This document shows positions 1 to 8,812 of a stretch of DNA of 9,487 bases, one piece after another. The stretch covers positions 1 to 9,487 of the forward strand of contig CAMLNA010000156.1 of the NCBI GenBank assembly GCA_946481025.1, read 5' to 3'. The position numbers were made by a program, and so were the translations under genes. Origin of the DNA: an uncultured Rivibacter sp. (GTDB lineage Bacteria; Pseudomonadota; Gammaproteobacteria; Burkholderiales; Burkholderiaceae). Position 1 is the stretch's first letter. The number at the start of each line of letters is the position of its first letter. The notes below the pieces were generated by a model. That model ran no database searches, was not told where the DNA came from, and was given only the letters and a program-made list of their open reading frames with translations.

Positions 1-923
1 TTGCCGCCACCTTGCTGTGTGCGTCGGCGGTGATCTTCTTCGTGCTGGAGGTGCTGCCCGGCGATGCGGCGCTGGTGAGGCTGGGCGACACGGCCACGCC
101 CGAGGCGGTGGCCGCCCTGCGCGCCCAGCTCGGGCTCGACGAGCCGGCGCTGGTGCGCTACAGCGCCTGGCTGTCGGGCCTCTTCACCGGTGACCTGGGC
201 ACCAGCGCGGCCTACGGGAGCCCGGTGTCGGAGCTGATCGGCGAGCGGCTGGTGGTGAGCCTGCCGCTGGCGGTGCTGGCCATGCTGCTCACCACGGTGG
301 TGGCGCTGGCGCTGGGCATCTATGCGGCGGCCCACCACAACAAGTGGGGCGACCTGGGCGTGATGGCCTTCAGCCAGCTGGGCATCGCGATTCCCAACTT
401 CTGGTTCGCGATCCTGCTGATCCTCGTGTTCTCTGTGCAGCTGCGCTGGTTCTCGGCAGGCGGGTTTCCCGGCTGGACGCAAGAGGCCGGCGGCGGTTTC
501 TGGCCGGCCTTGAAGGCGCTGGTGCTGCCGGCGGTCGCGCTGGCGGCGGTGCAGGCGGCCATCCTCGCGCGCATCGTGCGGTCTTCGGTGCTGGAGGTGC
601 TGCGCGAGGACTTCGTGCGCACCGCACGGGCCAAGGGCCTGTCGCGGCGGGCGGCGTTGTGGCGCCACGTGCTGCGCAACGCCATGGTGCCGGTGGTCAC
701 GGTGATGGGGCTGCAGTTCGCCAGCCTGCTCACCGCGACCATCGTGGTCGAGAACGTGTTCTACCTGCCCGGGATCGGGCGGCTGGTGTTCCAGGCCATC
801 GCGAACCGCGACCTCGTGGTCGTGCGCAACGTGGTGATGCTGCTGGCGGGGGTGGTCGTGGTGGTCAATTTCGGGGTGGACGTCCTGTATGGGGCGATCG
901 ACCCGAGGCTGAGGAAACAATGA
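1..923 (+). CDS. Dpp/Opp-family ABC importer, inner-membrane permease 1 (DppB-like), 5' partial
   Basis: This is one of the two membrane-spanning subunits of a peptide/nickel-type ABC importer. The reading frame is open from base 3 at the window edge, so the true start lies upstream. The TTG at 12 falls inside the first membrane helix, and roughly 10-15 N-terminal residues are probably missing. The visible protein begins in that helix and runs into the LPGD motif typical of DppB proteins. A periplasmic stretch follows, then several hydrophobic helices. The cytoplasmic coupling loop (EAA loop) lies around bases 590-700 and includes the hallmark DFVRTARAKGL followed by HVLRNAMVPV. The end, AIDPRLRKQ, is typical of the family. 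The TGA stop overlaps the ATG of the next permease gene (ATGA), so the two subunits are probably translationally coupled. The family assignment is secure. The transported substrate cannot be read from this subunit. Confidence 0.95.
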   Translation, partial: AATLLCASAVIFFVLEVLPGDAALVRLGDTATPEAVAALRAQLGLDEPALVRYSAWLSGLFTGDLGTSAAYGSPVSELIGERLVVSLPLAVLAMLLTTVVALALGIYAAAHHNKWGDLGVMAFSQLGIAIPNFWFAILLILVFSVQLRWFSAGGFPGWTQEAGGGFWPALKALVLPAVALAAVQAAILARIVRSSVLEVLREDFVRTARAKGLSRRAALWRHVLRNAMVPVVTVMGLQFASLLTATIVVENVFYLPGIGRLVFQAIANRDLVVVRNVVMLLAGVVVVVNFGVDVLYGAIDPRLRKQ

Positions 924-1759
924 GCTCGTTCTGGCACCAGGCCAGGCAGCACCGCAGCTTCCTGCCGGGCGCCGCGCTGGTCGCGCTGCTCCTGCTGGCC
1001 GCCGCCGTTTCGCTGGCCTGGACGCCCCACGACCCCGCCGACCTCGACATCCCCCGCAAGCTCCTGCCTCCCGACGCGGCGCACTGGCTCGGCACCGACA
1101 GCCTGGGCCGCGACGTCGCCAGCCTCCTCATGGTGGGGGCCCGCAACTCCATCGCGGTGGGTGTCGTCGCGGTCGCCATCGGCGTGCTGCTGGGCGTCAC
1201 CCTGGGCGCCATCGCCGCGGCGCAGAAGGGCTGGGTCGAGGAGCTCGTGATGCGCGCGTCCGACTTCACCTTCGCCTTCCCGGCGCTGCTCACCGCCATC
1301 ATGCTCACCGCGATCTACGGCCCGGGCCTGCTGACCTCGGTGGTCGCGATCGGCATCTTCAACATCCCGGTGTTCGCCCGCATCACGCGCGGCGCGGCCA
1401 ACGCGGTGTGGTCGCGCGAGTTCGTGCTGGCGGCGCAGGCCTGCGGCAAGGGGCACGCGCGCATCACGCTCGAGCACGTGCTGCCGAACATCGCCTCCAT
1501 CCTCATCGTGCAGATGACCATCCAGTTCGCCACGGCGATCCTGGCCGAGGCGGCGCTGTCGTACCTGGGCCTCGGCACGCAGCCGCCGCAGCCCTCGTGG
1601 GGCCGCATGCTCAACGAGGCCCAGACCCAGATGTTCCAGGCGCCGCAGCTGGCCATCTATCCCGGCCTCGCGATTGCGCTGTCGGTGCTCGGGCTCAACC
1701 TGCTGGGCGACGGGCTGCGCGACCTGCTCGACCCGCGCCTGGCGAGGACCCGGTCTTGA
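920..1759 (+). CDS. Dpp/Opp-family ABC importer, inner-membrane permease 2 (DppC-like)
   Basis: This is the second membrane subunit, expected to pair with the upstream permease; 279 residues is normal for DppC/OppC. The start ATG overlaps the previous stop. The first helix (about residues 15-34) is followed by the DppC-type segment with HWLGTDSLGRDV (55-66), a strong family marker. Further helices lie near 76-100 and 118-150. The EAA coupling loop is at about 166-190 (SREFVLAAQACGKGHARI, then HVLPN). The AEAALSYLGLG segment (209-219) and the terminal GDGLRDLLDPRL (263-274) are also standard. The loop reads ACGKGH where many relatives have ALG plus a polar residue, a small variation. Translation of the next gene starts at a TTG that overlaps this stop codon. 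Confidence 0.96.
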   Translation: MSSFWHQARQHRSFLPGAALVALLLLAAAVSLAWTPHDPADLDIPRKLLPPDAAHWLGTDSLGRDVASLLMVGARNSIAVGVVAVAIGVLLGVTLGAIAAAQKGWVEELVMRASDFTFAFPALLTAIMLTAIYGPGLLTSVVAIGIFNIPVFARITRGAANAVWSREFVLAAQACGKGHARITLEHVLPNIASILIVQMTIQFATAILAEAALSYLGLGTQPPQPSWGRMLNEAQTQMFQAPQLAIYPGLAIALSVLGLNLLGDGLRDLLDPRLARTRS

Positions 1760-2750
1760 GCCCGCCGACGTCACCGGCGCTGCTGGAAGTGGAAGACCTG
1801 CGGGTGCGTCTTCGCACGCCGCGAGGCGAGGCCGAGGCCTTGCGGGGCGTGGGCTTCTCCCTGCAGCGCGGCCACACGCTGGGCTTGATCGGCGAGTCGG
1901 GCTGCGGCAAGTCGATGATGGCGTTGGCCGTGATGGGGCTGCTGCCGGAGGGCGCCACCCCGAGCGGCAGCATCCGCTTCAACGGGCAGCAGCTCGTCGG
2001 GCTCGACGAAGAGGCGCTGTGCCGGCTGCGCGGCAACCGCGTCGCGATGGTGTTCCAGGAACCGATGACGGCGCTGAACCCGCTGCACACGATCGGCCGG
2101 CAGGTGGCCGAGCCGCTGCGCCTGCACAAGGGGCTCGACGCGGCCGCGGCGCGCGCCGAAGCGCTGCGGCTGCTGGACCGGGTGCAGCTGCCGCAGGCGG
2201 CACGGCGGCAGGAGGCCTACCCGCACCAGCTGTCCGGTGGCCAGCGGCAACGGGTCACCATCGCGATGGCGCTGGCCTGCGGTCCCGAGCTGCTGATCGC
2301 CGACGAGCCGACCACCGCACTGGATGCAGGCACGCGGCGCGAGGTGCTGGCGCTCATCGGCGAGCTGGTGCGCGATGCGGGCATGGCCCTCCTGCTGGTG
2401 TCGCACGATCTGGCGTTGATGGCCGGACAGGTGCAGCAGGTCATGGTGATGTACGGCGGCACGGTGGTCGAAAGCGGGCCCACGGCCGACGTGTTCGGCC
2501 GCCTGGCCCACCCTTACAGCCGTGGGCTGTTCGCGGCGCGGCCGCAGCTCGGGCGCGGGCGCGGCCGGCGGCTGCCGACCATCGCCGGCCGCGTGCCGGA
2601 GTTGGCCGACCTGCCGCACGGCTGCCCGTTTGCCGACCGGTGCCCATGGGTGGTGCCGGCCTGCCGCGAGGCGCTGCCGCCGCGGCTCGAGGTGGGGTCG
2701 GGGCATCACGCCCGCTGCATCCGCATCGGCGACGCGCCGGGGGCCGCCCG

Positions 2751-2754
<4 letters not shown>
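1756..2754 (+). CDS. Dpp/Opp-family ABC importer, ATP-binding subunit 1 (DppD-like)
   Basis: This is a cytoplasmic ATPase that drives the importer; 332 residues from a TTG start. The TTG is chosen because the family N-terminus (LLEVEDLRV) begins eight residues later, no ATG lies nearby, AGGA at 1745-1748 sits seven bases upstream, and the TTGA overlap matches the other junctions. All ABC motifs are intact: Walker A GESGCGKS (46-53), Q-loop Q101, signature LSGGQ (159-163), Walker B with ADEPT (182-186), and the H-loop histidine H217. The C-terminal oligopeptide/dipeptide-transporter domain is present with four cysteines at 290, 296, 303 and 321 (CPFADRCP and downstream). In a mycobacterial OppD the equivalent cysteines hold an iron-sulfur cluster, so the same is plausible here but not shown. 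It should pair with the second ATPase encoded directly downstream. Confidence 0.95.
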
Positions 2755-3548
<794 letters not shown>

Positions 3549-3572
3549 TGGCGCGTCCACAGCCCGCCCCAC

Positions 3573-3577
3573 AGGAG
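3573..3577 (+). promoter_or_regulatory. Ribosome binding site of the binding-protein gene
   Basis: AGGAG ends nine bases before the ATG at 3587. It decides the start: an in-frame ATG at 3545, overlapping the stop of the ATPase gene, would place a 14-residue hydrophilic stretch before a normal signal peptide, and it has no comparable site. Confidence 0.75.
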
Positions 3578-3586
3578 AAAGCACCC

Positions 3587-5074
3587 ATGAGGTTCCCGCT
3601 TCGTGCCGCAGCCGTGTTCGCCGTTTCGAGCGCTGTCGCGCTGGCCGCTGCCGCGCAAGGCCGCAAGGATGCCGCGGTCATCGGCATCACGCTCGAGCCG
3701 CCGGGCCTGGACCCCACCACCGCGCCCGCCGCGGCCATCGGCGAGATCGTGCACTACAACGTGCTCGAAGGCCTCACGAAGATCCAGATGGACGGCACGG
3801 TGAGTCCGCTGCTGGCCGAAAGCTGGAAGCTCGAACCCGACGGCAGGACCTACACCTTCAAGCTGCGCCGCGGGGTGAAGTTCCACGATGGCGAAGCCTT
3901 CGATGCGGCCGACGTGAAATGGAGCTTCGAGCGGGCCCGCGCCGAAGGCTCCACCAACAAGGCCAGGAAGCAGGTGTTCGACAACATCGCCCGCATCGAC
4001 ACGCCCGATCCGCACACGGTGATCGTCACGCTCGACAACGCCGACGGCGACTTCCTGTTCCGCATGGGCGAGAACACGGCGGTGATCCTCGACCCGAAGA
4101 GCGCGCCCACCACGGCCACCCGGCCGGTGGGCACCGGCCCGTTCGTGTTCACCAGCTGGGCCAAGGGCTCGGCGGTCACGCTGACCCGGTGGGACGGCTT
4201 TCGCAACGCGGCCGCGGTGAAGCTGAAGCGGGTGACCTTCCGCTTCATCAACGACCCGGCCGCACAGGTGGCGGCGCTGATGGCCGGCGACGTGGATGCC
4301 TTCCCGCGCTTCCAGGCCTCGCAGAGCCTGGCGCAGTTCAAGAGCGACCCGCGCTACGCGGTGGCCGTGGGCGGCACCGAAGGCAAGACCATGCTCAGCA
4401 TCAACAACCGCAGGAAGCCGCTCGACGACGTGCGCGTGCGCCGCGCCATCGCCCATGCCATCGACCGCAAGGCGCTCATCGACGGCGCGATGGACGGCTA
4501 CGGCAAGCCGATCGGCAGCCACATGGTGCCCAGCGACGCCGGGTACGTGGACCTGACCGGCACCTACCCGTACGACCCCGAGAAGGCGAAGGCCCTGCTC
4601 AAGGAGGCGGGCGTGGCCACTCCGCTGCAGCTGTCGCTCACGCTGCCGCCGCCGCAATACGCGCGCAAGGGCGGCGAGGTGGTCGCGGCCCAGCTGGCCA
4701 AGGTGGGCATCGTCGCGAAGATCGAGAACGTCGAATGGGCGCAGTGGCTGTCGGGCACCTTCAAGGGCAACTTCGACCTGTCGATCGTGAGCCACGTCGA
4801 GCCGCTGGACATCATGGTCTACGCCAACCCGCAGTACTACTTCGGCTACGACTCCAAGGCCTTCCAGGCGCTGATGAAGAAGTACAACGAGACCACCAAC
4901 GCCAGGGAGCGCACCCGGCTCATCGGCGACGCGCAGCGACTGCTGGCCCACGATGCGGTGAACGCCTGGCTGTTCCAGCTGCCGCAGTTCGCGGTGGGCA
5001 ACGCCAGGCTCAAGGGCCTGTGGAGCAGTTCGCCGGTGTTCGCCAACGACATGGCGGCCGTCTACTGGCAGTGA
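3587..5074 (+). CDS. Periplasmic substrate-binding protein of the ABC importer (SBP_bac_5 / DppA-OppA family)
   Basis: This protein captures the substrate in the periplasm and delivers it to the permeases; 495 residues, normal for the family. Residues 1-23 form a Sec-type signal peptide: arginines at 2 and 6, a hydrophobic core, and a likely cut at AAAA|QG. There is no lipobox cysteine, so it should be soluble. The mature part starts with ITLEPPGLDP and contains the family hallmark AESWKLEPDGRTYTFKLR (77-94), then RGVKFHDGEAFDAADVKWSFER (95-116, read as two pieces). VGTGPF (181-186) and DDVRVRRAIAHAIDR (280-294) are also typical of SBP_bac_5. It is cotranscribed with the importer but sits last among the transporter genes, 38 bases after ATPase 2. 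The ligand could be a di- or oligopeptide, an amide or another small compound; the sequence does not discriminate. The amidase that follows hints at an amide-bond substrate. Confidence 0.95.
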   Translation: MRFPLRAAAVFAVSSAVALAAAAQGRKDAAVIGITLEPPGLDPTTAPAAAIGEIVHYNVLEGLTKIQMDGTVSPLLAESWKLEPDGRTYTFKLRRGVKFHDGEAFDAADVKWSFERARAEGSTNKARKQVFDNIARIDTPDPHTVIVTLDNADGDFLFRMGENTAVILDPKSAPTTATRPVGTGPFVFTSWAKGSAVTLTRWDGFRNAAAVKLKRVTFRFINDPAAQVAALMAGDVDAFPRFQASQSLAQFKSDPRYAVAVGGTEGKTMLSINNRRKPLDDVRVRRAIAHAIDRKALIDGAMDGYGKPIGSHMVPSDAGYVDLTGTYPYDPEKAKALLKEAGVATPLQLSLTLPPPQYARKGGEVVAAQLAKVGIVAKIENVEWAQWLSGTFKGNFDLSIVSHVEPLDIMVYANPQYYFGYDSKAFQALMKKYNETTNARERTRLIGDAQRLLAHDAVNAWLFQLPQFAVGNARLKGLWSSSPVFANDMAAVYWQ

Positions 5075-5077
5075 GGG
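5073..5077 (+). promoter_or_regulatory. Ribosome binding site supporting the GTG start of the amidase
   Basis: GAGGG overlaps the stop codon of the binding-protein gene and ends seven bases before the GTG at 5085. The ATG at 5098 is in another frame, and no in-frame ATG lies near the family N-terminus, so GTG is the best start. Confidence 0.6.
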
Positions 5078-5084
5078 CGGGCAC

Positions 5085-6485
5085 GTGGCGCAACTGCATG
5101 AACTGAGTGCCGTCGAGCTGGTCGAGCTCTACCGCAACGGACAGGCCTCGCCGGTGGAGGCCACGCAGGCGGTGCTCGACCACATCGGGCGCTGGGAGCC
5201 GCACCTGCAGGCCACCTATGCGCTCGATGCCGACGTGGCGCTCGCGATGGCGCGCGAGGCCGAGGCGCGCTGGCTGGCCGGCCGCCCGCTGGGCGAGGTG
5301 GACGGCGTGCCGGCCATGCTGAAGGAGAACATCGCCACCCGCGGCGTGCCGGTGCCGCTGGGCACCGCCGCCACCGAGCTGGTGCCGGCACCCGAAGACG
5401 CGCCGCCCGCCGCACGCCTGCGCGAGGCCGGGGCGGTGTTCCTGGGCAAGACCACGATGCCGGACTACGGCATGTTGTCGTCCGGCCTGTCGAGCTTCCA
5501 CCCGCTCACGCGCAACCCCTGGGACCTGCGCAAGAACCCCGGGGGCTCCAGTTCGGGTGCCGCGGCCGGTGCCGCCGCCGGGTACGGCCCGTTGCACGTG
5601 GGCACCGACATCGGCGGCTCGGTGCGCCTGCCGGCCGGCTGGTGCGGCCTGTTCACGCTCAAGCCCAGCCTGGGCCGCATCCCCATCAAGCCGCCGTACC
5701 CGGCGCGGGTGGCTGGCCCCATGACCCGCACCGTGGCCGACTCGGCGCTGCTGATGCAGGTGCTCTCGCGTCCGGACTGGCGCGACCACATGAGCCTGCC
5801 CTACCAGCCCATCGAATGGCAAGCGAGGCTCGAAGGCCGCGAACTCAAGGGGTTGCGCATCGGCTTGTGGCTCGACGCGGGCTGGGGCACGCCGGTCGAG
5901 TCGCAGGTCCAGGCTGCCGTCACGGCCGCGGCGAAGCAGTTCGAAGCGGCCGGCGCCGTCGTCGAGCCGGTGGCACCGTGGTGCCAGCGATCGATGATCG
6001 AAGGCGTGGACCGCTTCTGGCGCATGCGCTCGTGGATCGACATGAGCGCCTTGCCCGAGGAGCGGCGCAACAAGGTGCTGCCGTTCATTCGCGCATGGGC
6101 CGAGGGCGGCGCCGGCCTGGGCGGCGAAGAGGTGTTCAGGGGCTACAGCCAGATGCTCGCCATCCGCGAGGCCACGGTCGCGGCCACGCAGGCCTTCGAC
6201 TACGTGCTCTCGCCCACGTCGCCGATGCCGGCCTTCGCCGCCGAGCTGCCTTGCCCCACCAACGACGTGACGCGCCCGTTCGACCACATCGCCTTCACGC
6301 TGGTCTACAACATGAGCGAGCAGCCGGCGGCTTCGGTCAACTGCGGCTACACGAGCGAAGGCCTGCCCATCGGCCTGCAGATCGCCGGCCGGCGCTTCGA
6401 CGATCTCGGCGTGCTGCAGGTCGCCCGTGCATGGGAGCGCATGCGCGGGTCGCAGAGGCCCTGGCCAACCCCACCGCAAGCGTAG
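5085..6485 (+). CDS. Amidase-signature family hydrolase
   Basis: A cytoplasmic enzyme expected to hydrolyse a carbon-nitrogen amide bond, releasing ammonia or an amine; 466 residues, normal length, no signal peptide. The Ser-cisSer-Lys triad is visible: K80 in MLKENI, S155 (first serine of GGSSSG, 153-158) and S179 in GTDIGGSVRLPA (173-184). The spacings of 75 and 24 residues equal those of mammalian fatty acid amide hydrolase (K142, S217, S241). The conserved TLKPSLGRIP follows, and the C-terminus has the usual GLPIGLQIAGRRFDD. It begins at GTG 10 bases after the binding-protein gene, so it is very likely in the importer operon and may act on the imported compound. GatA of the tRNA amidotransferase belongs to the same family, but no gatB or gatC lies beside it, so a free amidase is preferred. 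The exact substrate is unknown. Confidence 0.92.
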   Translation: MAQLHELSAVELVELYRNGQASPVEATQAVLDHIGRWEPHLQATYALDADVALAMAREAEARWLAGRPLGEVDGVPAMLKENIATRGVPVPLGTAATELVPAPEDAPPAARLREAGAVFLGKTTMPDYGMLSSGLSSFHPLTRNPWDLRKNPGGSSSGAAAGAAAGYGPLHVGTDIGGSVRLPAGWCGLFTLKPSLGRIPIKPPYPARVAGPMTRTVADSALLMQVLSRPDWRDHMSLPYQPIEWQARLEGRELKGLRIGLWLDAGWGTPVESQVQAAVTAAAKQFEAAGAVVEPVAPWCQRSMIEGVDRFWRMRSWIDMSALPEERRNKVLPFIRAWAEGGAGLGGEEVFRGYSQMLAIREATVAATQAFDYVLSPTSPMPAFAAELPCPTNDVTRPFDHIAFTLVYNMSEQPAASVNCGYTSEGLPIGLQIAGRRFDDLGVLQVARAWERMRGSQRPWPTPPQA

Positions 6486-6538
6486 TCATGGCGGCGGGGG
6501 TATCGTCGCGCGCAGCTTGTGGAGTGAGTGAGCCGGTC
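6486..6538 (+). other. Short spacer between the amidase and the TPR gene
   Basis: This is 53 bases without a clear terminator hairpin or a convincing sigma-70 promoter. A GGAG at 6521-6524 is a possible but distant ribosome site (14 bases from the ATG at 6539). The absence of a terminator favours read-through from the amidase. An in-frame ATG at 6488 and GTG at 6524 are alternative starts for the downstream gene. Confidence 0.4.
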
Positions 6539-7867
6539 ATGAAAACAGATGCTCGCGGCTGCGCGGTCGGCACCCGGTCACAGGCCGCGGTCGACCACCT
6601 CGAACGTGCCTGCTGGCGGCTGGCCTCCTTCTACGGCACCCCCCTCGAAGACCTCGACGCCGCAAGCGCCGCCGACCCGCAGTGGATGCTGCCCCACGTG
6701 GTGCGCGCCGGGTTCCTGCTGTCGGTCACCGAGCACAAGCTGCTGCCGCAGGCGCATGAGGCGCTTTCCAAGGCCCAGGCCCTTGCCGCGGGGGCCAACG
6801 AACGAGAGCGGGCCCACCTCGCTGCCGCGCACCGCTGCTTCGGCGGCGACTGGCACGGGGCCTGTGCCGCCTGGGACGCCATCCTCGCCCGGCACCCGCG
6901 CGACCTCGTCGCGCTGCAACTCGCGCACCTGTTCGACTTCTACCGCGGCGACGCCCGCAACCTGCGCCAGCGGGTGGCGCGGGTGCTGCCCGAGTGGGAC
7001 CGGTCGGACGCGCTGTATCCCTACGTGCTGGGCATGTACGCATTCGGACTCGAGGAATGCAACCTCTACCCGCAGGCCGAGCAGGTCGGCCGCGAAGCCG
7101 CCGGCGGCAGCGCCTGCGTCCCCTGGGCCATCCATGCGGTGGCGCACGTGATGGAAATGCAGGGGCGCCACGAGGAAGGCCGCGCCTGGCTCAACACGCG
7201 TCGCAGCTGCTGGGCCGAAGACGGCAACGGCCTGGCCGGCCACAACTGGTGGCACCTCGCGCTCTTCCACCTCGAAACGCTGGACTTCGCCGGGGCCCTG
7301 CAGATCCACGACGAGCAGATCGCCACGCAGGCCGCGGTGGACGTGACGCTGCAGCGGCTCGATGGCACGGCGCTGCTGTGGCGGCTGCACCTGCTCGGCA
7401 GCGATGCCGGCGCCCCGCGCTGGGCCGCCAATGCCGCCGCCTGGCAGCAGGACGAAGGCGCCGTCGGCTTCTATGCCTTCAACGACCTGCATGCCCTGCT
7501 TGCCTTCGTGGGCAGCGGCCAGCTTGCGCGCGCCGAGGCGCTGGTGGCCGACGTCGCGTTGAAGGCCGAACGCGACGAAGGCATCAACAAGGCGATGGCG
7601 CGCGAAGTCGGCCTGCCGCTGATGCGCGGCATGCTGGCGTTCGCGAAGGCGCGATACGACGAGGCGGTCGACCTGCTGCAGCCGGTGCGTGCGGTGGCCC
7701 ACCACTTCGGCGGCAGCCATGCCCAGCGCGACCTGATCGACCAGACGCTGCTGGCCGCTGCGGCACGCAGCACGCACCACAAGGGCCTGGGCCGTGCGCT
7801 GCTCAACGAGCGCCGGTTGGCCAAGCCCACCACGCCGCTCACGCAGCATTGGGCGGCTCGGCTCTGA
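6539..7867 (+). CDS. TTC38-like tetratricopeptide repeat protein, function unknown
   Basis: A predicted soluble 442-residue protein with no signal peptide or membrane helix. It resembles the family of human TTC38 (about 470 residues), which has many uncharacterised bacterial members. It is rich in alanine/leucine helices. The recognisable stretches are VPWAIHAVAHVMEMQGR (194-210), HNWWHLALFHLE (235-246), TALLWRLHLLG (277-287), FNDLHALLAF (314-323) and FGGSHAQRDLIDQ (390-402). Helical pairs near 70-140 and 320-385 look TPR-like. Histidines 199, 203, 239, 244, 318 and 394 recur in the best-kept motifs. The start at ATG 6539 is likely but not certain, because in-frame ATG 6488 and GTG 6524 exist and the ribosome site is weak. 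It follows the amidase by 53 bases and may share its transcript. Its end overlaps the convergent LysR gene by 29 bases. The family call is fairly firm; the biological role is unknown. Confidence 0.85.
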   Translation: MKTDARGCAVGTRSQAAVDHLERACWRLASFYGTPLEDLDAASAADPQWMLPHVVRAGFLLSVTEHKLLPQAHEALSKAQALAAGANERERAHLAAAHRCFGGDWHGACAAWDAILARHPRDLVALQLAHLFDFYRGDARNLRQRVARVLPEWDRSDALYPYVLGMYAFGLEECNLYPQAEQVGREAAGGSACVPWAIHAVAHVMEMQGRHEEGRAWLNTRRSCWAEDGNGLAGHNWWHLALFHLETLDFAGALQIHDEQIATQAAVDVTLQRLDGTALLWRLHLLGSDAGAPRWAANAAAWQQDEGAVGFYAFNDLHALLAFVGSGQLARAEALVADVALKAERDEGINKAMAREVGLPLMRGMLAFAKARYDEAVDLLQPVRAVAHHFGGSHAQRDLIDQTLLAAAARSTHHKGLGRALLNERRLAKPTTPLTQHWAARL

Positions 7868-8774
7868 GCGGCGGCTTGCCCGGCTCCTGGTGCAGCTTGA
7901 TGCGTTCCGCCAGGTGGGTCGCCACCGTGGCAATGCGCCGCAGGTGGCGTGACTCGGGGTGGGTGAGCAGCCAGATCTCGGTTTCGCAGTCGGCCAGCGG
8001 CTCGGTGAGGGCCTGCAGGCCCGCCTGCCGCTCGGCCAGGAACACCGGCATGATGCCGACGCCCAGCCCGGCCGCCACCGCGTCCACCACCATCGAGATG
8101 CTGTTGACCAGCAGCATCGGCGTCACACGCGGCAGCTGCTTGCGGCGCCAGCGCACCGAAGGGTGTTCGGGCAGCGCCTCGTCCGGTGCGATCCACGGAT
8201 AGCTGTCGAGCGGGCCGACGCGGCCCTGCAGGCATTCGGCGCGGCCGTACACCGCCACCCGCAGCACGCCGAGCTTGCGGCCCACCAGGTGGTCGGGTGG
8301 GCGCCTGGTGGCGCGCAGCGCGATGTCGGCGTCGCGCCGGGTGAGGTTCACCACTTCGTTGGTCGCATTGAGCTCCAGCCGCAACTGCGGGTGCAGGGCC
8401 TTGAGGCTGCCCAGGTGGGGGATCACGAGACCGTGCGCCAGGGTGTCGGTGGTGGTGATGCGCACCAGCCCGGCCACCGCATCGCCCGGGCGCTGCGACG
8501 CCGCACGGGCGGCCTCGAGCTCGGCCTCGATGCGCTCGGCATGCTGGGCGATCGCCAGCGCCTGCTCCGAAGGCAGGTAGCCGCTGCGCGAGCGCTCGAA
8601 CAGCCGCGTGCCCAGCTGGCGCTCGATGCGCTGCACCGAGCGGAACACCGTGGAGGCATCCACCGCCAGGCGCCGCGCTGCTTCGGCCAGCGTGCCGGTG
8701 CGGGTGAGCGCCAGCAGCACTTCGAGGTCGGTTGCCTGCAGACGGTATTGCGTGGGCGCATTGGGGTCTTGCAT
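7839..8774 (-). CDS. LysR-family transcriptional regulator
   Basis: A 311-residue DNA-binding regulator, normal length for the family. The N-terminal winged helix-turn-helix spans about residues 13-72 with the LysR pattern: DLEVLLALTRTGTLAEAARRL, then DASTVFRSVQRIERQLGTRLFER (split here at the helix turn). A linker helix follows (about 73-95). The effector-binding domain begins near AGLVRITTTDTLAHG (101-115), and the second sub-domain ends with VVDAVAAGLGVGIMP (229-243). The ATG at 8774 has a weak TAGG site about five bases upstream. The gene is divergent from the glutathione S-transferase gene with 84 bases between starts, the usual layout for a LysR protein that controls its neighbour and itself. 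The inducer is unknown. Its 3' end runs 29 bases into the convergent TPR gene. Control of the transporter operon cannot be excluded, but nothing points to it. Confidence 0.94.
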   Translation of the reverse strand: MQDPNAPTQYRLQATDLEVLLALTRTGTLAEAARRLAVDASTVFRSVQRIERQLGTRLFERSRSGYLPSEQALAIAQHAERIEAELEAARAASQRPGDAVAGLVRITTTDTLAHGLVIPHLGSLKALHPQLRLELNATNEVVNLTRRDADIALRATRRPPDHLVGRKLGVLRVAVYGRAECLQGRVGPLDSYPWIAPDEALPEHPSVRWRRKQLPRVTPMLLVNSISMVVDAVAAGLGVGIMPVFLAERQAGLQALTEPLADCETEIWLLTHPESRHLRRIATVATHLAERIKLHQEPGKPPLRAEPPNAA

Positions 8775-8783
8775 GGCAGCCTA

Positions 8784-8812
8784 TTTTCATTGCGTGAATG
8801 CAATCCTAATCT
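8784..8812 (+). promoter_or_regulatory. Candidate sigma-70 promoter of the glutathione S-transferase gene
   Basis: TTTTCA (8784-8789) resembles a -35 box, and TAATCT (8807-8812) resembles a -10 box, with a 17-base spacer. This is the most AT-rich stretch of the window. Transcription would start near 8819 and give a leader of about 40 bases. The matches are modest, so this is a suggestion rather than a firm call. Confidence 0.4.
8789..8804. promoter_or_regulatory. Inverted repeat ATTGC-N6-GCAAT, candidate LysR operator
   Basis: A perfect 5+5 inverted repeat with a six-base centre lies between the divergent LysR and glutathione S-transferase starts. It satisfies the LysR T-N11-A rule (T8790 to A8802, T8791 to A8803). 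An overlapping repeat, CATT-N5-AATG (8788-8800), shares part of it. It lies 15 bases upstream of the regulator start codon and 54 bases upstream of the transferase start codon, fitting autoregulation and control of the transferase. Binding is inferred, not shown. Confidence 0.6.

Noticed and set aside
12..14. TTG at 12 as the true start of permease 1
   Set aside because: The frame is open back to the window edge and this codon lies inside the first membrane helix; DppB proteins begin about 10-15 residues earlier.
344..919. Open frame upstream of and in frame with permease 2
   Set aside because: It overlaps permease 1 out of frame and reads as Arg/Gly/Ala-rich nonsense. The real permease 2 starts at the ATG at 920 with a normal first helix.
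5085..6485. Amidase as GatA of the Glu-tRNA(Gln) amidotransferase
   Set aside because: No gatB or gatC is adjacent, and the gene is the tail of a transporter operon. The wider amidase family fits equally well by motif.
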